A stretch of DNA of 23,630 nucleotides from Bacteroidota bacterium (lineage in GTDB: Bacteria > Bacteroidota > Bacteroidia > Chitinophagales > Chitinophagaceae): assembly GCA_023416995.1 (NCBI GenBank), contig JAEZGI010000074.1:1-23630 (forward strand). Reading direction: 5' to 3'. This document shows, in pieces, positions 7,321 through 15,621 of the stretch. The translations under genes and the position numbers were made by a program. Positions within the stretch are counted from its first letter, which is position 1, and every line of letters begins with the position of its first letter. A model generated the notes under the pieces. It did not search any database, was not told the origin of the DNA, and saw only the letters and a list, made by a program, of their open reading frames with translations.

Positions 7321-8946
7321 ATGCGATTATTTGCTGACCTGGTCGTTACCCTTGGTTCATCAACAAAAACGAACGAAAAGCTGGAAGCTTTGTCGGAGTA
7401 TTTCGCCCAGGCACATCCGAAAGATAAGGTTTGGGTAATCGCAATCTTCAGTGGCCGCAGACCAAAGAGGGCCGTCAACTCTACACAACTTTTTACCTGG
7501 TGCAATGAACTTGTTGGATTACCGGTTTGGCTGATGGAAGAAAGTTATCATACCGTTGGTGACCTTGGCGAAACCATCGCGTTACTGTTGCCTGAAGCCG
7601 AAGTCTCTGAAGCTTCCCATCCACTTCATTACTATCTTGAACAACTTACGCTGATTGAAAAAGAATCAGAAGCGATCCGCAAAGATTTTATCATCACTGC
7701 CTGGAACAGCATGACACAAGCTGAGCGTTTTGTATTCAACAAATTAATCACCGGCAGTTTTCGTATCGGCGTTTCACAAAAGATGATGGTGAATGCACTA
7801 TCAAAAACGGTAAAGTTACCGGCATCGGTTATCGCCCACCGCATCAGTGGTAACTGGAACCCACTATCAACTACCATGGAGGACCTGTTAAGTGAAAACG
7901 CGGTGAACGTTGATCACTCCAAGCCTTATCCTTTTTATCTTGCTTATGCACTTGAAGAAGATCCTTCAGTGCTGGGTGAACCAGATAAGTGGCAAGCTGA
8001 ATGGAAATGGGACGGTATCCGGGGACAAATCATCAAACGAAACAATGAACTGTTCGTATGGAGCAGGGGTGAAGAATTGATGACCGATAAGTTTCCCGAA
8101 TATGACACGTTGCGTGATCTTTTACCGGAAGGCGTGGTACTGGACGGTGAAATTATTCCGAGCCAGGACAAAAAGCCTTTACCCTTTGCTTTGCTGCAAA
8201 CAAGGATCGGAAGAAAAAATCTCACCAAAAAACAATTACAGGAAACACCGATCACCTTTTTTGTGTATGATCTGATTGAATACAATGGGCATGATCTGAG
8301 AGAAAGCACACTGGTAGAGCGCCGTGCTTTACTTGAACAAATAGTGAGGACAGTAAATCACCCTGCGCTTATTTTATCTGAAGTCATTGATTTCAAATCA
8401 TGGCAGGAACTAACGGAGATCCGTAAGCGATCGCGTGCGATGGGCAGTGAGGGTCTGATGTTAAAACGCAAATCATCTCCTTACCAGGTGGGCAGGAAAC
8501 GGGGTGACTGGTGGAAATGGAAAATTGATCCGCTGGTGATTGATTGCGTAATGATCTATGCACAGAAGGGCCACGGCCGCCGCAGTAACCTCTACACCGA
8601 TTATACTTTTGCCGTTAAAGATGGCGACAAGCTAGTGTCGTTCACAAAAGCCTATTCCGGCTTAACAGATAAAGAGTTTGCCCAGGTAGATGCGTTTGTT
8701 AAAAATAACTCAATAGAAAAGTTCGGACCGGTGCGAACCGTGAAACCGGAACTTGTTTTTGAGATCGCTTTTGAAGGTATAGCTGCCAGTAACCGGCATA
8801 AATCCGGCGTGGCACTGCGTTTCCCTCGCATAAACCGGTGGCGGAAAGACAAAAAGCCCGATGAGATCAATACCATCGACGACCTGCAGGAAATGCTGAA
8901 AGTTTATGGCAAAGCCGGTCTTGGGGGTGTGCCTTCCGAAGATTAA
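7321..8946 (+). CDS. ATP-dependent DNA ligase of the ligase-associated repair cluster
   Basis: A 541-residue ligase with an N-terminal DNA-binding domain (about 1-200, including FNKLITGSFRIGVSQKMMVN), a nucleotidyltransferase domain with the adenylated Lys229 in EWKWDGIRGQ (motif I KxDGxR), motif III-like FFVYDLIEYNG, motif IV GSEGLMLKRKSSPY, motif V WWKWK, and a C-terminal OB domain ending in FPRINRWRKDKKPDEINT. Known relatives in the four-gene cluster seal nicks with ATP; they lack the polymerase and phosphoesterase domains of LigD, and this one does too. It is coupled to the exonuclease gene upstream. The next gene is, unusually, a cytochrome c rather than the helicase. Confidence 0.95.
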   Translation: MRLFADLVVTLGSSTKTNEKLEALSEYFAQAHPKDKVWVIAIFSGRRPKRAVNSTQLFTWCNELVGLPVWLMEESYHTVGDLGETIALLLPEAEVSEASHPLHYYLEQLTLIEKESEAIRKDFIITAWNSMTQAERFVFNKLITGSFRIGVSQKMMVNALSKTVKLPASVIAHRISGNWNPLSTTMEDLLSENAVNVDHSKPYPFYLAYALEEDPSVLGEPDKWQAEWKWDGIRGQIIKRNNELFVWSRGEELMTDKFPEYDTLRDLLPEGVVLDGEIIPSQDKKPLPFALLQTRIGRKNLTKKQLQETPITFFVYDLIEYNGHDLRESTLVERRALLEQIVRTVNHPALILSEVIDFKSWQELTEIRKRSRAMGSEGLMLKRKSSPYQVGRKRGDWWKWKIDPLVIDCVMIYAQKGHGRRSNLYTDYTFAVKDGDKLVSFTKAYSGLTDKEFAQVDAFVKNNSIEKFGPVRTVKPELVFEIAFEGIAASNRHKSGVALRFPRINRWRKDKKPDEINTIDDLQEMLKVYGKAGLGGVPSED

Positions 8947-8971
8947 CTTTACTATCCTGAAAATAGTGGTA

Positions 8972-10339
8972 ATGAAAAAAGTTGTGGTTATTGGTTTGAT
9001 GATTGTCTGCTGTTTTGCTTTCACAGGTATTTCCGATCTGATTGATGTTGACCCCGTTCCGATCCCCCCAAGTACTCAGCGCCTTGGTGGTGATCCGCAA
9101 AAAGGATTCGACTATCTCACCACCGGCGATTATGTAAAAGGTGGCATTCCCTATAACTTCTTTTTGATGGGGATGGGAAAACAAAACACAAACTACCTGA
9201 AACGCACCGGAAGGAACGAAAAGCTTTCCCACGAATACACTGCGGTAGAATCAAAAGGTGAAATACTTGTTGCGCCGAATTGCATGCAATGTCATGCACA
9301 GGTATTTGGTGACTCGCTGATCATGGGCATGGGCAATACTTTTATCAGTTTTGCAGAAGATCGCAAAATGGAAAAAAACCTGCGCAATGCCGAAAATCTC
9401 ATGAAACTGACGGCGCCAAAAAAATATGCAGCAGCCGAACCGTTTATCGAAGTGGCCCGCACTATAGGACCTTATCTACGTACGGATGTACAGGGTGTTA
9501 ATGCAGCGGACCGGCTGGCAGCAGTTCTGGTCGCGCACCGTGATCCGGTAACCTTTAAATGGAACAAAAAGGCATCACTTGATATTCCTGATGTCGTAAT
9601 ACCAACAGATGTGCCGGCATGGTGGTTACTGAAAAAGAAAAACGCCATGTTCTATAACGGCTTTGGCCGGGGTGATTTTGGTCGCTTCCTGATGGCTTCC
9701 AACCTGCTTACCGTAAACGACACTTCAGAATCGAGGGAAGTAGATGCACACATGCCGGATGTACTGGCCTATATTTATTCTCTTGAGGCGCCTAAGTTTA
9801 CCAAACCTATTAACCAGGAACTGGCAAAAAAAGGAGAGGAAATTTTCACGGTTAATTGCTCAAAATGTCATGGGGGGAGAGATAGTTTTCCAAACCTGTT
9901 GATACCCGGTCCGGTTATTCGGACCGACTCACTGCTATATACAAGTAATTACAGTGCACCACAGTTTGTTGAATGGTTCAATAAAAGCTGGTTCACGACC
10001 GGTGATCATCCTGCGCGACTGGAACCTTTCAATGGCTATATCGCGCCACCGCTGGACGGTATCTGGGCCACCGCACCTTATCTTCACAATGGTTCCGTGC
10101 CAACCCTCGAAGCCTTGCTTGATAGCAGGAAACGTCCCAAATACTGGTCACGTGATTTTGACAAGCCGGTCTATGATTACACAAGGCTTGGATGGGTATA
10201 TAAAACGCATCCGCAGGCAGGCACGCCGAACAGCTACAACACTGATCTGCCAGGTTATAGCAATGCGGGGCATTATTTTGGAGATCGTTTAACCGACGGC
10301 GAACGTACCGCGGTATTGGAGTACCTGAAAACCTTATAA
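8972..10339 (+). CDS. Exported di-heme cytochrome c family protein
   Basis: I place the start at the ATG at 8972 (455 residues), because the upstream ATG at 8906 overlaps the ligase gene, while 8972 is followed by a clean signal sequence (MKKVVVIGLMIVCCFAF). The protein should lie in the periplasm or be membrane-attached. Two heme c sites are visible: CMQCH (Cys104, Cys107, His108) and CSKCH (Cys296, Cys299, His300). The C-terminal part, with GYIAPPLDGIWATAPYLHNGSVPTL, resembles the cytochrome c peroxidase/RoxA-like group, where such residues pack around the second heme. Substrate and partners are unknown. It lies 25 bases after the ligase and is read with the repair genes, although a periplasmic heme protein has no evident role in DNA repair. 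Confidence 0.85.
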   Translation: MKKVVVIGLMIVCCFAFTGISDLIDVDPVPIPPSTQRLGGDPQKGFDYLTTGDYVKGGIPYNFFLMGMGKQNTNYLKRTGRNEKLSHEYTAVESKGEILVAPNCMQCHAQVFGDSLIMGMGNTFISFAEDRKMEKNLRNAENLMKLTAPKKYAAAEPFIEVARTIGPYLRTDVQGVNAADRLAAVLVAHRDPVTFKWNKKASLDIPDVVIPTDVPAWWLLKKKNAMFYNGFGRGDFGRFLMASNLLTVNDTSESREVDAHMPDVLAYIYSLEAPKFTKPINQELAKKGEEIFTVNCSKCHGGRDSFPNLLIPGPVIRTDSLLYTSNYSAPQFVEWFNKSWFTTGDHPARLEPFNGYIAPPLDGIWATAPYLHNGSVPTLEALLDSRKRPKYWSRDFDKPVYDYTRLGWVYKTHPQAGTPNSYNTDLPGYSNAGHYFGDRLTDGERTAVLEYLKTL

Positions 10340-10356
10340 CAGGTTAATCAAATCAT

Positions 10357-10369
10357 AGGAGAATTTTTG
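10357..10369 (+). promoter_or_regulatory. Shine-Dalgarno sequence with TTG start for the helicase
   Basis: AGGAG (10357-10361) stands 5 bases before TTG (10367-10369). The frame is closed upstream by the cytochrome stop (10337-10339) and has no ATG or GTG in between, so TTG is the best start. A good Shine-Dalgarno site is uncommon in this phylum and here supports the rare start codon. Confidence 0.6.
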
Positions 10370-12892
10370 GAATTAACTTCAACAATAGGATATAGCGTAA
10401 TCAACGATTGGCTCCACTCAAAAGGGTATCATCCTTTTGCTTTCCAGGAAGAAGCCTGGCAAAGAGTTTTGGAAAGACGTTCAGGACTTGTTAACGCTCC
10501 AACAGGATGCGGTAAAACGTTTTCCGTTTTTCTTGGTGCATTGATCGATTTTATTAATCACTACCCGGATAAATACCAAAAGAAATCAAAAAACGGCTTA
10601 CAACTGCTGTGGGTAACACCGTTGCGTGCATTGGCCAAAGATATTGGACGTGCCATGGAAGAAGTGATTTTTGAGTTGGGTATGAACTGGAAGGTTGGAA
10701 TCCGGAACGGTGACACGACCATGAGCGAGCGACAAAAACAAAAACGGCAGATGCCGGAAGTGCTGATCATTACACCGGAAAGTCTGCATTTATTGCTCGC
10801 GCAAAAAGATTACGCATCAGTTTTCGAACCACTTAAAATCATCGCCGTTGATGAATGGCACGAATTGCTCGGCAGCAAGAGGGGTGTGCAGGTAGAGTTG
10901 GCTGTGTCCCGCATCATCGGTCTTCGTGCTAAACAACGTGAACTTGATCCGCAACGAACAATACCAGCCGTAATAGGTATCAGTGCCACCATCGGTAATT
11001 TGGAGGAAGCAAAACAGGTATTGATCTCTTCTGTATTGAAACAATCTCAAACTGATACCAGCTTTATTGTAAAAGCAAACATTGATAAGCCCATCGATGT
11101 TGAATCGATACTGCCGGATGAGATTGAAAAATATCCCTGGGCAGGGCATCTTGGTATTAAACTGGCAGAAAAGGTTTTACCGATCCTTGAAAAAAGTACC
11201 ACCACGCTCATTTTTATCAACACCCGTGGAATGAGCGAAATCTGGTACCAGAAATTACTGACCATCAACCCCGATCTTGCGGGGGCGATTGCCTTACATC
11301 ATGGTTCTATTGATGGCGACCTGCGTATGTGGGTGGAAGAAAATCTGCATACCGGAAAATTGAAGGCCGTGGTTTGTACAGCCAGTCTTGATCTTGGCGT
11401 CGATTTTCGGCCAGTCGAGACCGTTATACAGGTTGGCTCACCCAAAGGCGTTGCACGATTTTTACAACGCGCCGGGCGCAGTGGCCACCAACCCGGGCAG
11501 GTGAGTAAAATATATTTTCTACCCACCCATTCTCTTGAACTCGTTGAAGCCGCTGCTTTGAAAGAAGCGATGAAACTCAACTTCATTGAAAGCCGCCAGC
11601 CAATGATGTTGTGCTTTGATGTGTTGACCCAATACCTCGGCACACTGGCCGTGTCTGATGGTTTCCGTCCCGAAGAAATATACCCGGAAGTAAAATCGAC
11701 CTATTGCTTTGCAGATATGACCGAAGCTGAGTTTCAGGAGATACTTCATTTTCTTACGGAAGGTGGTAATGCATTACAGCAATATGATGAATATAAGAAG
11801 GTTGAGGTAACCGACGGACTATACAAGATCAACAATCGTCGCGTAGCGATGCGCCACCGGATGCACATTGGCACTATTGTTAGTGACGCCATGATCAAAG
11901 TGAAATTTTTAAGTGGCGGGTTTGTTGGTGTGATAGAAGAGTATTTTATATCAAGACTGAATCCCGGCGATGTATTTACACTCGCGGGAAGAAATCTTGA
12001 ATTTGTCGGCATCAAGGAGATGACCGCGGTGGTAAAAAAATCCTCTGCAAAAAAATCTATTGTTCCCAGTTGGAACGGTGGGCGAATGCCCTTGTCTGCC
12101 AACCTGGGTTTGATGTTGCGGCGAAAATTCAACCAGGCCGTGGGCACCGTGATCGACAAAGATCTCGGGTACCCGACGGATATAGAACTACGTGCCTTAC
12201 AACCTTTGTTTGAACTGCAGGAAGAGCTGTCACATATCCCCAGAGAAAATGAATTGCTGATTGAACATATAGAAACCCGCGACGGCTATCATTTGTTTGT
12301 ATACCCTTTTGAAGGAAGACTGGTACACGAAGCTATGGCTGCCATACTTGCTTATCGCATCAGTCGTATAACACCAATCACCTTTTCATTCGCCATGAAT
12401 GATTACGGTTTCGAATTGCTAAGCGATCAACCCATACCTGTTGATGATACAAACGTTTATGATTTGTTCAGCCCCGAAGATCTTTTTGCCGACATACAAC
12501 GAAGTGTAAATGCCGCCGAGATGGCGCGCAGAAAGTTCAGGGATGTGGCAGTAATTGGCGGGCTCATCTTCCAGGGCTTTCCCGGCGAGCAAAAAAAAGC
12601 CAGGCACCTGCAGAGCTCCGCTTCATTACTCTTCAACGTGTTTGCCGAATACGATCGTAACAACCTGCTGTTACGTCAATCTTACAATGAAGTAATGGAG
12701 CAGCAAATGGAAGAACAACGTTTGCGTGATATGCTGGAAAGAATTCAGCACTCGCAGATTGTGATCAAAGTGCCCTCGCGGCTCACCCCGTTTTGTTTCC
12801 CGTTGAAAGTTGATAGCCTGCGGGAAAACATGTCTTCTGAAAAACTGGAGGACCGGGTGCGGAAGATGAAGCTTCAGTTGGAAAAGCTTTGA
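10367..12892 (+). CDS. Ligase-associated Lhr-like DEAD/DEAH-box DNA helicase
   Basis: An 841-residue superfamily 2 helicase of the Lhr-core type (TIGR04121-like). Motifs in order: Q-like PFAFQEEAW (23-31), Walker A APTGCGKT (44-51), TPLRALAKD, TPESLHLLL, DEWH (162-165, in place of DEAH), SATIGN, then in the second RecA domain HHGSIDGDLR, TASLDLGVDF and QRAGRSGHQPG. The rest is the winged-helix and Lhr-specific C-terminal region. Characterised relatives are 3'-to-5' DNA-dependent ATPases that unwind DNA. It probably acts with the exonuclease, ligase and PdeM. The start is TTG with a Shine-Dalgarno site. The first residues align with the usual start of the family just before the Q motif. Confidence 0.94.
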   Translation: MELTSTIGYSVINDWLHSKGYHPFAFQEEAWQRVLERRSGLVNAPTGCGKTFSVFLGALIDFINHYPDKYQKKSKNGLQLLWVTPLRALAKDIGRAMEEVIFELGMNWKVGIRNGDTTMSERQKQKRQMPEVLIITPESLHLLLAQKDYASVFEPLKIIAVDEWHELLGSKRGVQVELAVSRIIGLRAKQRELDPQRTIPAVIGISATIGNLEEAKQVLISSVLKQSQTDTSFIVKANIDKPIDVESILPDEIEKYPWAGHLGIKLAEKVLPILEKSTTTLIFINTRGMSEIWYQKLLTINPDLAGAIALHHGSIDGDLRMWVEENLHTGKLKAVVCTASLDLGVDFRPVETVIQVGSPKGVARFLQRAGRSGHQPGQVSKIYFLPTHSLELVEAAALKEAMKLNFIESRQPMMLCFDVLTQYLGTLAVSDGFRPEEIYPEVKSTYCFADMTEAEFQEILHFLTEGGNALQQYDEYKKVEVTDGLYKINNRRVAMRHRMHIGTIVSDAMIKVKFLSGGFVGVIEEYFISRLNPGDVFTLAGRNLEFVGIKEMTAVVKKSSAKKSIVPSWNGGRMPLSANLGLMLRRKFNQAVGTVIDKDLGYPTDIELRALQPLFELQEELSHIPRENELLIEHIETRDGYHLFVYPFEGRLVHEAMAAILAYRISRITPITFSFAMNDYGFELLSDQPIPVDDTNVYDLFSPEDLFADIQRSVNAAEMARRKFRDVAVIGGLIFQGFPGEQKKARHLQSSASLLFNVFAEYDRNNLLLRQSYNEVMEQQMEEQRLRDMLERIQHSQIVIKVPSRLTPFCFPLKVDSLRENMSSEKLEDRVRKMKLQLEKL

Positions 12893-12922
12893 GAAAATTC
12901 CCCTAAAAAATTTAGCATTGTT

Positions 12923-12930
12923 TATATTTG
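12923..12930 (+). promoter_or_regulatory. -7-like box TATATTTG before pdeM
   Basis: A perfect TAnnTTTG match, 8 bases before the ATG at 12939. The region between helicase and phosphoesterase genes is A+T-rich. No TTG was found at the expected -33 spacing, so this is a candidate internal promoter only. Confidence 0.3.
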
Positions 12931-12938
12931 CAGCCATT

Positions 12939-13604
12939 ATGCAGGCGCCTACTTTACATGTGTTACAGGATCAGCGATTATGGCTTTCGCACGAGAGAGG
13001 AATTTATTGGGAAGAAGAAAAGGCACTGATACTCTCCGATCTTCATTTTGGTAAAACCGGGCATTTCAGAAAGTCTGGCATACCGGTTCCGCAACATGTG
13101 TATAAACATGATCTGCAACGCCTGGTGACTATGATCCAGTTTTTTCAGCCGAGAAAATTGATTGTTGTCGGCGATTTGTTTCACAGCCGGGAAAATAAAG
13201 AACTTGAATTGTTTCTGCGCTGGCGGCAGGACTTCCCTTCACTTACCATTGAACTGGTGATGGGTAACCATGACATTCTTCACAAAAGCTGGTACCAGCA
13301 GGCGGCCATCACGATCTCGCCAAAGGCTCTTCAAATCAAAGATTTTCATTTCCGGCATGATCTTGCAGTTTCATCAGTGAACCCTCACGAATACACTTAT
13401 CTTTTTTCGGGACATATTCATCCAGGCATAACCGTACGCGGATTAGGTAAACAAACCCTGCGGTTTCCCTGTTTCTACTTCACTGAAAAGTATTGTGTGC
13501 TTCCGGCTTTCAGCAAATTCACAGGAACCTTCCTGATTGACCCTGCTGCCAACGATCATGTGTATGCCATCGTTGACAACAGGTTGATGTCGATGAATAA
13601 TTAG
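12939..13604 (+). CDS. pdeM: Ligase-associated DNA damage response endonuclease PdeM (metallophosphoesterase)
   Basis: I choose the ATG at 12939 (221 residues) over a TTG at 12918, because the TTG would add only seven hydrophobic residues and overlaps a promoter-like box. The calcineurin-type metal motifs are all present: SDLHFGK (Asp34, His36), VVGDLFHS (Asp79), GNHD (109-112) and SGHIHPG (GHIH, 158-161). Known family members are manganese-dependent phosphodiesterases/endonucleases that act on DNA and occur with the ligase, helicase and exonuclease of the same cluster. It is the last gene of that set, 46 bases after the helicase. The histone-deacetylase-like gene follows after 53 bases on the same strand. 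Confidence 0.9.
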   Translation: MQAPTLHVLQDQRLWLSHERGIYWEEEKALILSDLHFGKTGHFRKSGIPVPQHVYKHDLQRLVTMIQFFQPRKLIVVGDLFHSRENKELELFLRWRQDFPSLTIELVMGNHDILHKSWYQQAAITISPKALQIKDFHFRHDLAVSSVNPHEYTYLFSGHIHPGITVRGLGKQTLRFPCFYFTEKYCVLPAFSKFTGTFLIDPAANDHVYAIVDNRLMSMNN

Positions 13605-13657
13605 CACACTGCTGCGAACCGGATTCGGTTGATAGCATGGATAAAATTTAGCTGGGA

Positions 13658-14578
13658 ATGAATGAGCGAACTTTGAAAATTGCCTGGGATCCGATTTATG
13701 CGCATCCGCTGCCGGAAGGACACCGGTTCCCGATGTTGAAATATGAATTGATTCCCGGACAACTATTATATGAGGGTACAATAGCACCTCACAACCTGTT
13801 TTCACCGGCCGTCTGTCCAGATGAACTTATTCTCGGCACACATACTTCGGACTATCTCAGAAAACTGCATGCGCAACAATTGTCGGATAAGGAACAGCGT
13901 CGCATCGGGTTTCCACAATCCCCACAATTAACCAGGCGCGAGTTAATGATCACTCAAGGCACTATTGACTGTTGTCAGTATGCCATTGAAAATGATATTG
14001 CATTGAATGTTGCTGGTGGCACGCATCATGCTTTTGCGGATCATGGTGAAGGATTTTGTCTTCTCAACGATTTTGCAGTTGCTGCAAATTATGTTGTGAA
14101 TACAGGGCTTGCCCAGCAGGTATTGATTATTGATCTCGATGTGCACCAGGGTAACGGTACTGCATCGATCTTTAGCGACCGTAACGATGTGTTCACCTTC
14201 AGCATGCACGGTCGTCATAACTATCCCTTTCACAAAGAAACCAGTGATTTCGATCTGCCGCTGGAAGACGGTACAGATGACATTACCTACCTCTCTCTGT
14301 TGGATGGCGCTTTAAAACAACTGGAAAAGCTGGTTCAACCAGACTTCGTGTTTTATTTATCAGGGGTTGATATACTTGAAACCGACAAATTCGGTAAACT
14401 GAAAGTGAGCGTACGAGGTTGCAGACAACGCGATGAGTTAGTGTTCAAATGGGTGCGCGCGAATCAAGTGCCCTGCGTGGTGGCGATGGGCGGCGGTTAC
14501 AGTGCCGATGTAAAAATTATTACAGAGGCACATTGCAATACGTTCCGGTCAGCCAGGTCAATCTTTGAACTTTGGTAA
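13658..14578 (+). CDS. Histone deacetylase family protein (class IV / HDAC11-like)
   Basis: A 306-residue arginase-deacetylase-fold enzyme. The active-site series is intact: GGTHHAF (His123, His124), zinc-site Asp159-x-Asp161-x-His163 in DLDVHQGNG, a second zinc Asp238 in LSGVDILETDKFG, and the transition-state Tyr281 in MGGGYS. The HHAF and GEGFCLLNDFAVAA pattern resembles the HDAC11-like branch. Family members remove acetyl or longer acyl groups from lysine or small amines; the bacterial substrate is not predictable. It may be co-transcribed with pdeM, though the repair cluster is usually described without it. It converges with the S24 regulator gene, only 16 bases away, with no clear terminator between them. 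Confidence 0.92.
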   Translation: MNERTLKIAWDPIYAHPLPEGHRFPMLKYELIPGQLLYEGTIAPHNLFSPAVCPDELILGTHTSDYLRKLHAQQLSDKEQRRIGFPQSPQLTRRELMITQGTIDCCQYAIENDIALNVAGGTHHAFADHGEGFCLLNDFAVAANYVVNTGLAQQVLIIDLDVHQGNGTASIFSDRNDVFTFSMHGRHNYPFHKETSDFDLPLEDGTDDITYLSLLDGALKQLEKLVQPDFVFYLSGVDILETDKFGKLKVSVRGCRQRDELVFKWVRANQVPCVVAMGGGYSADVKIITEAHCNTFRSARSIFELW

Positions 14579-14594
14579 AATCTTAAAAAGCTGA

Positions 14595-15344
14595 TTAATT
14601 CATCTTCTTTTTGAGTTGACTAACCTGGTCCTGCAGGTTGTTCACGATACCTGCAAGCTGGTTCACATCCCATCGTTGTGCCTGGTTCGCTTTGCTCATT
14701 ACCAATGTTGCTTTCCATATCTCAATGATGTTTTCTGCATCTACATTATATGGTTGATACGCCGGGTTGTCAGATATGAGGGTTAATTTATTTTTGGTGC
14801 GGTTGCTCTTCATCACCCTTTTATAAACAATTCCTTCATTGCGGGAGATGATAATATAAGTATTACTGGCTCTCACATCATCAAAATTTTCCACCTTCTC
14901 CCCCACGATCACCGAGCCGCTGGGTGTGGGCAGCATAGAATCTCCTACGATCTCAAATGCGCGGTAGCTACCGGGCGCCAGCATGGGTAACGTAAAAGTA
15001 TTTAATTCATCAATGAATTCAGGATCAGCAAAACCCGCCAGGTATCCGGCCGCAGCTTTCATGGGCACAAACGTGATCTCAGCATCACCGGAAACCAGTT
15101 TCTGCGCACGACGTTTTGAAAGATAGCTGCCTTTGGTATCGGAAAGATCTTTCAACAATAACTCATCGAGTGTAAGTTTGAATTGTTCACTGACAACTTC
15201 AAGCACATCTATTCGTGGTTCGGCCCGCTCTTCTTCGTACGCTCCTAATAATGAACGTTTGATTCTTAACTTATTAGCGAACTCCTCCTGGGTCATCCCC
15301 CGAAGTTTACGGAGATACTTCAAGTTTTTTCCGGCCAATGACAT
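14595..15344 (-). CDS. Xre-HTH / S24 (LexA-CI-like) transcriptional regulator
   Basis: A 249-residue repressor-type protein. Residues 6-62 are a Cro/CI helix-turn-helix (LKYLRKLRGMTQEEFANKLR, then SLLGAYEEERAEPRIDVLEV). Residues about 125-215 are an S24 peptidase-like domain with the Ser136 nucleophile in EIVGDSMLP and the general base Lys175 in GIVYKRV, so the Ser-Lys dyad is intact. A possible self-cleavage pair Ala-Gly lies at 99-100 (KAAAGYLAGF). The C-terminus (VNQLAGIVNNLQDQVSQLKK) looks like a short coiled coil. Such proteins repress genes until stress triggers cleavage, or simply dimerise. Target genes are not evident; the repair cluster is a possibility but no shared operator was identified. 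It diverges from secA. Confidence 0.88.
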   Translation of the reverse strand: MSLAGKNLKYLRKLRGMTQEEFANKLRIKRSLLGAYEEERAEPRIDVLEVVSEQFKLTLDELLLKDLSDTKGSYLSKRRAQKLVSGDAEITFVPMKAAAGYLAGFADPEFIDELNTFTLPMLAPGSYRAFEIVGDSMLPTPSGSVIVGEKVENFDDVRASNTYIIISRNEGIVYKRVMKSNRTKNKLTLISDNPAYQPYNVDAENIIEIWKATLVMSKANQAQRWDVNQLAGIVNNLQDQVSQLKKKMN

Positions 15345-15508
15345 AGACTAATAATTTTAGGCAAATTACTAATTTCTTTAACATCACGCTTATTCGGACA
15401 AAAATTTTCCGCTATTTTCTTAAAAATCAAGCGTTTCTATGAGCCGATTTGCGCTGCAGCTGCGGTTAAGAAAGCTGTAATATCTGGCAGAAAGCACCAA
15501 CTTATTAT

Positions 15509-15516
15509 TACCTTTG
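15509..15516 (+). promoter_or_regulatory. -7-like box TACCTTTG, candidate secA promoter
   Basis: A perfect TAnnTTTG match, 106 bases upstream of the secA ATG, in the 277-base divergent gap between the S24 regulator and secA. It would give a leader of about 100 bases. No clear TTG lies at the -33 position. Confidence 0.4.
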
Positions 15517-15566
15517 CTTCCCTGTCAAAATGACCCTTCACCACGGTGTAGCATTGTTTTTGACTT

Positions 15567-15596
15567 GATAATTAACTTAGTTATCGGCCGCGGCCG
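15567..15596 (+). promoter_or_regulatory. Palindromes in the secA leader
   Basis: GATAA (15567-15571) / TTATC (15581-15585) frame a small hairpin, directly followed by the perfect 12-base palindrome CGGCCGCGGCCG (15585-15596), a G+C-only block in an A+T-rich leader. It ends 25 bases before the start codon, so it could affect translation or bind a regulator. Confidence 0.35.
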
Positions 15597-15621
15597 GTCA
15601 ATCACCAATACACGATAATAT

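Noticed and set aside
8906..8971. Upstream ATG for the cytochrome c gene.
   Set aside because: It overlaps the ligase gene by 41 bases and adds 22 residues before a good signal peptide that starts at 8972.
12918..12938. TTG start for pdeM.
   Set aside because: The ATG at 12939 gives the expected N-terminus, and the extra codons overlap a promoter-like box.
13617..13630. Hairpin AACCG-GATT-CGGTT after pdeM, as terminator.
   Set aside because: Only five pairs and no T-run follows, so termination before the HDAC gene is not supported.
15434..15449. TTTCTATGAGCCGATT occurs here and also at 3781-3796 (start of the ligand-binding protein gene).
   Set aside because: A single 16-base match in a window of this size can arise by chance, the flanks differ, and the second copy opens only a 13-codon frame.
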